The position numbers and the translations under genes were made by a program. A DNA stretch of 6,589 nt from Candidatus Methanoperedens sp. (GTDB taxonomy: Archaea; Halobacteriota; Methanosarcinia; Methanosarcinales; Methanoperedenaceae): positions 1-6,589 of the forward strand of contig JAJRAP010000306.1 of the NCBI GenBank assembly GCA_028679855.1, written 5' to 3'. The notes under the pieces were generated by a model, which was not told the origin of the DNA, made no database searches, and worked only from the letters and a program-made list of their open reading frames with translations. Positions 5,881 through 6,589 of this stretch are shown here, piece after piece (position 1 is the stretch's first letter; every line of letters begins with the position of its first letter).

Positions 5881-6489
5881 ATGTTACGATATATCCCTGG
5901 ATTGATGGATAAAGGCAGTCCTGTAAGTGTGCTTTTTTCCAGAGAAATTGGCTCAGATTCTCCTCTATTATATTGTGAAATGATACAGAAAGCTCGATAC
6001 GGAGAGTCATTTCAGGTTAGAGCTCAGGACTGTAAAGTCGGTGCATACGTGCTTGGAGAAAATGGAACAAGTCCTGAGGATTACTATTTCGACTCAGGGC
6101 GGTATAAGGATAGACATGCTGCAAAGCGCGCCGTTTCCTCCCTTCACCGACTTGAAAAGAGGACAGGTTCAATGAAAATGACCCCATACACAGGTCGAGA
6201 TTTCAACATCCTCATCCTTTTCCTGAAACCCGATAGCGCCATGAGGTTCATCCAGGCATACACCTGGGCGCGCGGTGACCCGGTCGAAATAAAGACTGGC
6301 GGCATAGCCTCGGTATGCAGTGACTGTACTGCATATCCCATGCAGGGGAAGCCGGGGATATCCCTGGGATGCAAGGGGTCGCGAAAGCACACAGGGTATG
6401 CGGATGAGGAAGTCGTTGTTGGGATACCTTTTGTGATCGCCGGGGAGATCGAGGAAGCGCTTGGGAAGATTCCCGGGACATTTGAATAA
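5881..6489 (+). CDS. DUF169 family protein
   Basis: A 202-residue cytoplasmic protein matching the DUF169 family, common in methanogenic archaea and anaerobic bacteria; no activity is established. Typical elements are GSPVSVLF near the N-terminus (12-19), C32 followed by KARYGESF (37-44), CKVGAYVLG (51-59), and the strongly conserved C-terminal half: SVCSDCTAYP (144-153), SLGCKGSRKHTGY (161-173) with DEEVVVGIPF (175-184). Cysteines at 32, 51, 146, 149 and 164 could bind a metal or iron-sulfur cluster, which is inference. The start at 5881 is taken because the upstream extension (back to 5779) is low-complexity, overlaps the TrkH remnant and lacks homology-like sequence. A second ATG at 5905 (MDKGSPV) is a possible alternative. 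There is no visible Shine-Dalgarno site, and the TATA box at 5853-5860 fits leaderless expression. The gene stands alone on the plus strand. Confidence 0.88.
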   Translation: MLRYIPGLMDKGSPVSVLFSREIGSDSPLLYCEMIQKARYGESFQVRAQDCKVGAYVLGENGTSPEDYYFDSGRYKDRHAAKRAVSSLHRLEKRTGSMKMTPYTGRDFNILILFLKPDSAMRFIQAYTWARGDPVEIKTGGIASVCSDCTAYPMQGKPGISLGCKGSRKHTGYADEEVVVGIPFVIAGEIEEALGKIPGTFE

Positions 6490-6558
6490 GAAAAAAAATC
6501 CGAATTGGAACTGGATAAAAGTAGCATTTATTATTTGCGAAGTTGATATTTGCTTAAT
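6490..6558. other. AT-rich intergenic spacer
   Basis: About 70 bases with no coding signal. The T-rich stretch TTTATTATTTG around 6527-6537 could serve as terminator of the DUF169 transcript or as a TATA element for whatever begins at 6559; the sequence does not decide between them. Confidence 0.4.
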
Positions 6559-6589
6559 ATGAATGAAAAATTAGAGTTAAAGGAAATAA
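6559..6589 (+). CDS. Possible start of a further gene, cut by the window edge
   Basis: An ATG at 6559 opens a frame (MNEKLELKEI) that stays open for the ten codons to the end of the window. The charged, lysine- and glutamate-rich start and an upstream TATA-like stretch about 25 bases away are compatible with a leaderless gene, but no Shine-Dalgarno site is present and ten codons prove nothing. Confidence 0.3.
   Translation, partial: MNEKLELKEI

Noticed and set aside
5597..6010. 137-residue minus-strand frame across the TrkH remnant and the DUF169 start
   Set aside because: Antisense to two identifiable plus-strand coding stretches and spans a promoter; no family likeness.
1..6589. CRISPR arrays, tRNA or rRNA genes, insertion-sequence ends, long tandem repeats
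   Set aside because: Looked for on both strands by eye; none seen apart from the 15-base repeat reported.

Overview
The window looks like archaeal chromosomal DNA, most plausibly from a methanogen or methane-oxidising member of the Methanosarcinales (a Methanoperedens-like lineage is my best guess, by inference only). The reasons are: an archaea-type dihydropteroate-synthase-like protein of the kind found in tetrahydromethanopterin users; a futalosine-pathway menaquinone enzyme (MqnC), which would be unusual for an ordinary methanogen but expected in a menaquinone-using relative; a rubrerythrin/flavodoxin pair typical of anaerobes; a DUF169 protein; and TATA-box-like promoters rather than -35/-10 boxes.

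Left part (1-1312, plus strand): an AT-rich (roughly 35% GC by hand count) orphan gene for a 182-residue protein with a C-terminal four-cysteine cluster. It is followed directly by the wreck of a type III-like (beta-class) DNA methyltransferase gene of clearly higher GC. The wreck keeps the DPPF motif and the C-terminal signature, but has lost its N-terminus, several internal blocks and the AdoMet-binding motif I.

Middle (1329-5546, minus strand): a compact five-gene run read right to left: rubrerythrin, flavodoxin, a MarC-family membrane protein, the dihydropteroate-synthase-like protein, and mqnC. Gaps are 9, 48 and 2 bases, and the last pair overlaps by 14 bases. A good TATA box with a purine-rich BRE lies in front of rubrerythrin, and a weaker promoter candidate inside a small inverted repeat lies in front of marC. 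The first two genes suit oxygen/peroxide defence. The last two belong to the biosynthesis of a C1 carrier (inferred) and of menaquinone, so the unit joins redox protection to cofactor and quinone supply.

Right part (5547-6589, plus strand): a 5'-truncated C-terminal remnant of a TrkH potassium-uptake subunit, then an intact DUF169 protein with its own, probably leaderless, promoter. About 70 bases of AT-rich spacer follow, and possibly the first codons of another gene running off the edge. No tRNA, rRNA, CRISPR array, transposase or complete mobile element was seen. Two gene remnants in 6.6 kb point to a region that has undergone gene loss and rearrangement. I see no convincing new defence or biosynthetic system here.
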